Shown here: piece by piece, positions 63,794-64,000 of the stretch
Layout of the letters: each line of letters begins with the position of its first letter
How positions within the stretch are numbered: the stretch's first letter is position 1
Assembly: GCA_938015435.1 (NCBI GenBank)
Contig: CALLPN010000003.1
Span: 124,001-188,000, forward strand
DNA: 64,000 bases
Source: an uncultured Saprospiraceae bacterium
GTDB lineage: Bacteria; Bacteroidota; Bacteroidia; Chitinophagales; Saprospiraceae
Direction of reading: 5' to 3'
Notes under the pieces: model-generated
Told to the model about the DNA's origin: nothing
What the model saw: the letters and a program-made list of their open reading frames with translations, nothing else
Databases searched by the model: none
Position numbers and translations under genes: made by a program

Positions 63794-64000
63794 TACTTAT
63801 GTGGGTTGGAATTAACAATTACAATAGGCAAAAAAATCATTCGTTTTTTGCTGGGATACTATGACTACCTAACAAACAAGTACTATGCCAAAACCAATAG
63901 GCAAACAGAAACTTAATGTTGTAACTTGTTGATATACAATTAAATACGGGTGTAATGTTTATTCAATACAACAATAATGTTTTTTGGGATAGTATTTGCA
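63794..64000. other. terminal 207 bp without gene
   Basis: AT-rich sequence upstream of the leftward glucosaminidase gene, which must hold its promoter. No convincing gene or RNA feature is visible before the window ends. Confidence 0.4.

Overview
This is an AT-rich chromosomal stretch from a member of the Bacteroidota; Saprospiria-like is only a guess. The lineage call rests on a MurF-alanine racemase fusion, a PorZ homologue of the type IX secretion system (T9SS), several families that I know mainly from this phylum (DUF5686, DUF4837, DUF2851, DUF4294), and promoters of the TTG-N17-20-TAnnTTTG type instead of the enterobacterial -35/-10. Most of the window is core housekeeping gene content. 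I see no prophage, insertion sequence, CRISPR array or rRNA.

Layout. 1-8.5 kb: a GT-C-fold membrane glycosyltransferase, exonuclease III, a family 2 glycosyltransferase, PgsA, PurD abutting MurF-Alr, and an FkbM methyltransferase. 8.7-13.8 kb: PorZ and a large DUF5686 outer-membrane protein. 13.8-19.4 kb: a leftward glycan operon (asnB, family 2 glycosyltransferase, sulfotransferase, family 4 glycosyltransferase) with a divergent FemAB/GNAT-like gene. 19.6-23.9 kb: the leftward cell-shape operon mreB-mreC-mreD-mrdA. 24.4-28 kb: MoxR, a DUF4837 lipoprotein and a MacB-type permease. 28-32.9 kb: rnr-folA-DUF2851 and an unknown gene. 33-37.8 kb: pyrD, bamA and a Skp/OmpH chaperone. 37.9-46.5 kb: aroB, an unknown protein coupled to a VanY-type lipoprotein, a 668-bp gene-free gap with a duplicated repeat, nadD, dnaN, tRNA-Phe, a flavin reductase, a TlpA-like protein and aroQ. 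46.5-57.8 kb: recQ, kdsD, an OmpA-family protein, DUF4294, a HEAT-like protein, a LysM lytic transglycosylase, tRNA-Gln, hpt and an M28 peptidase. 57.8-64 kb: a PAP2-like membrane protein, two tandem DUF3299-like secreted proteins, dinB, an ABC ATPase/permease pair with a histidine-rich loop, and a glucosaminidase.

The genes converge on the cell envelope: precursor synthesis (MurF-Alr, KdsD), wall elongation (MreBCD, PBP2), wall turnover (lytic transglycosylase, VanY, glucosaminidase), outer-membrane biogenesis (BamA, Skp) and T9SS/surface glycan functions (PorZ, glycosyltransferases, sulfotransferase).

The most interesting parts are: (i) the 58.7-62.9 kb set, which resembles the Zur-controlled zinc-linked ABC clusters of Gammaproteobacteria but carries two copies of the DUF3299-like component and is interrupted by dinB; (ii) a tandem duplication of the 3' end of the permease gene; (iii) a diverged duplicated non-coding repeat with a conserved hairpin; (iv) promoters placed so close to start codons that leaderless transcripts are expected; (v) palindromes overlapping the -7 boxes of dnaN and the transglycosylase gene; (vi) a short reading frame with one in-frame TGA.
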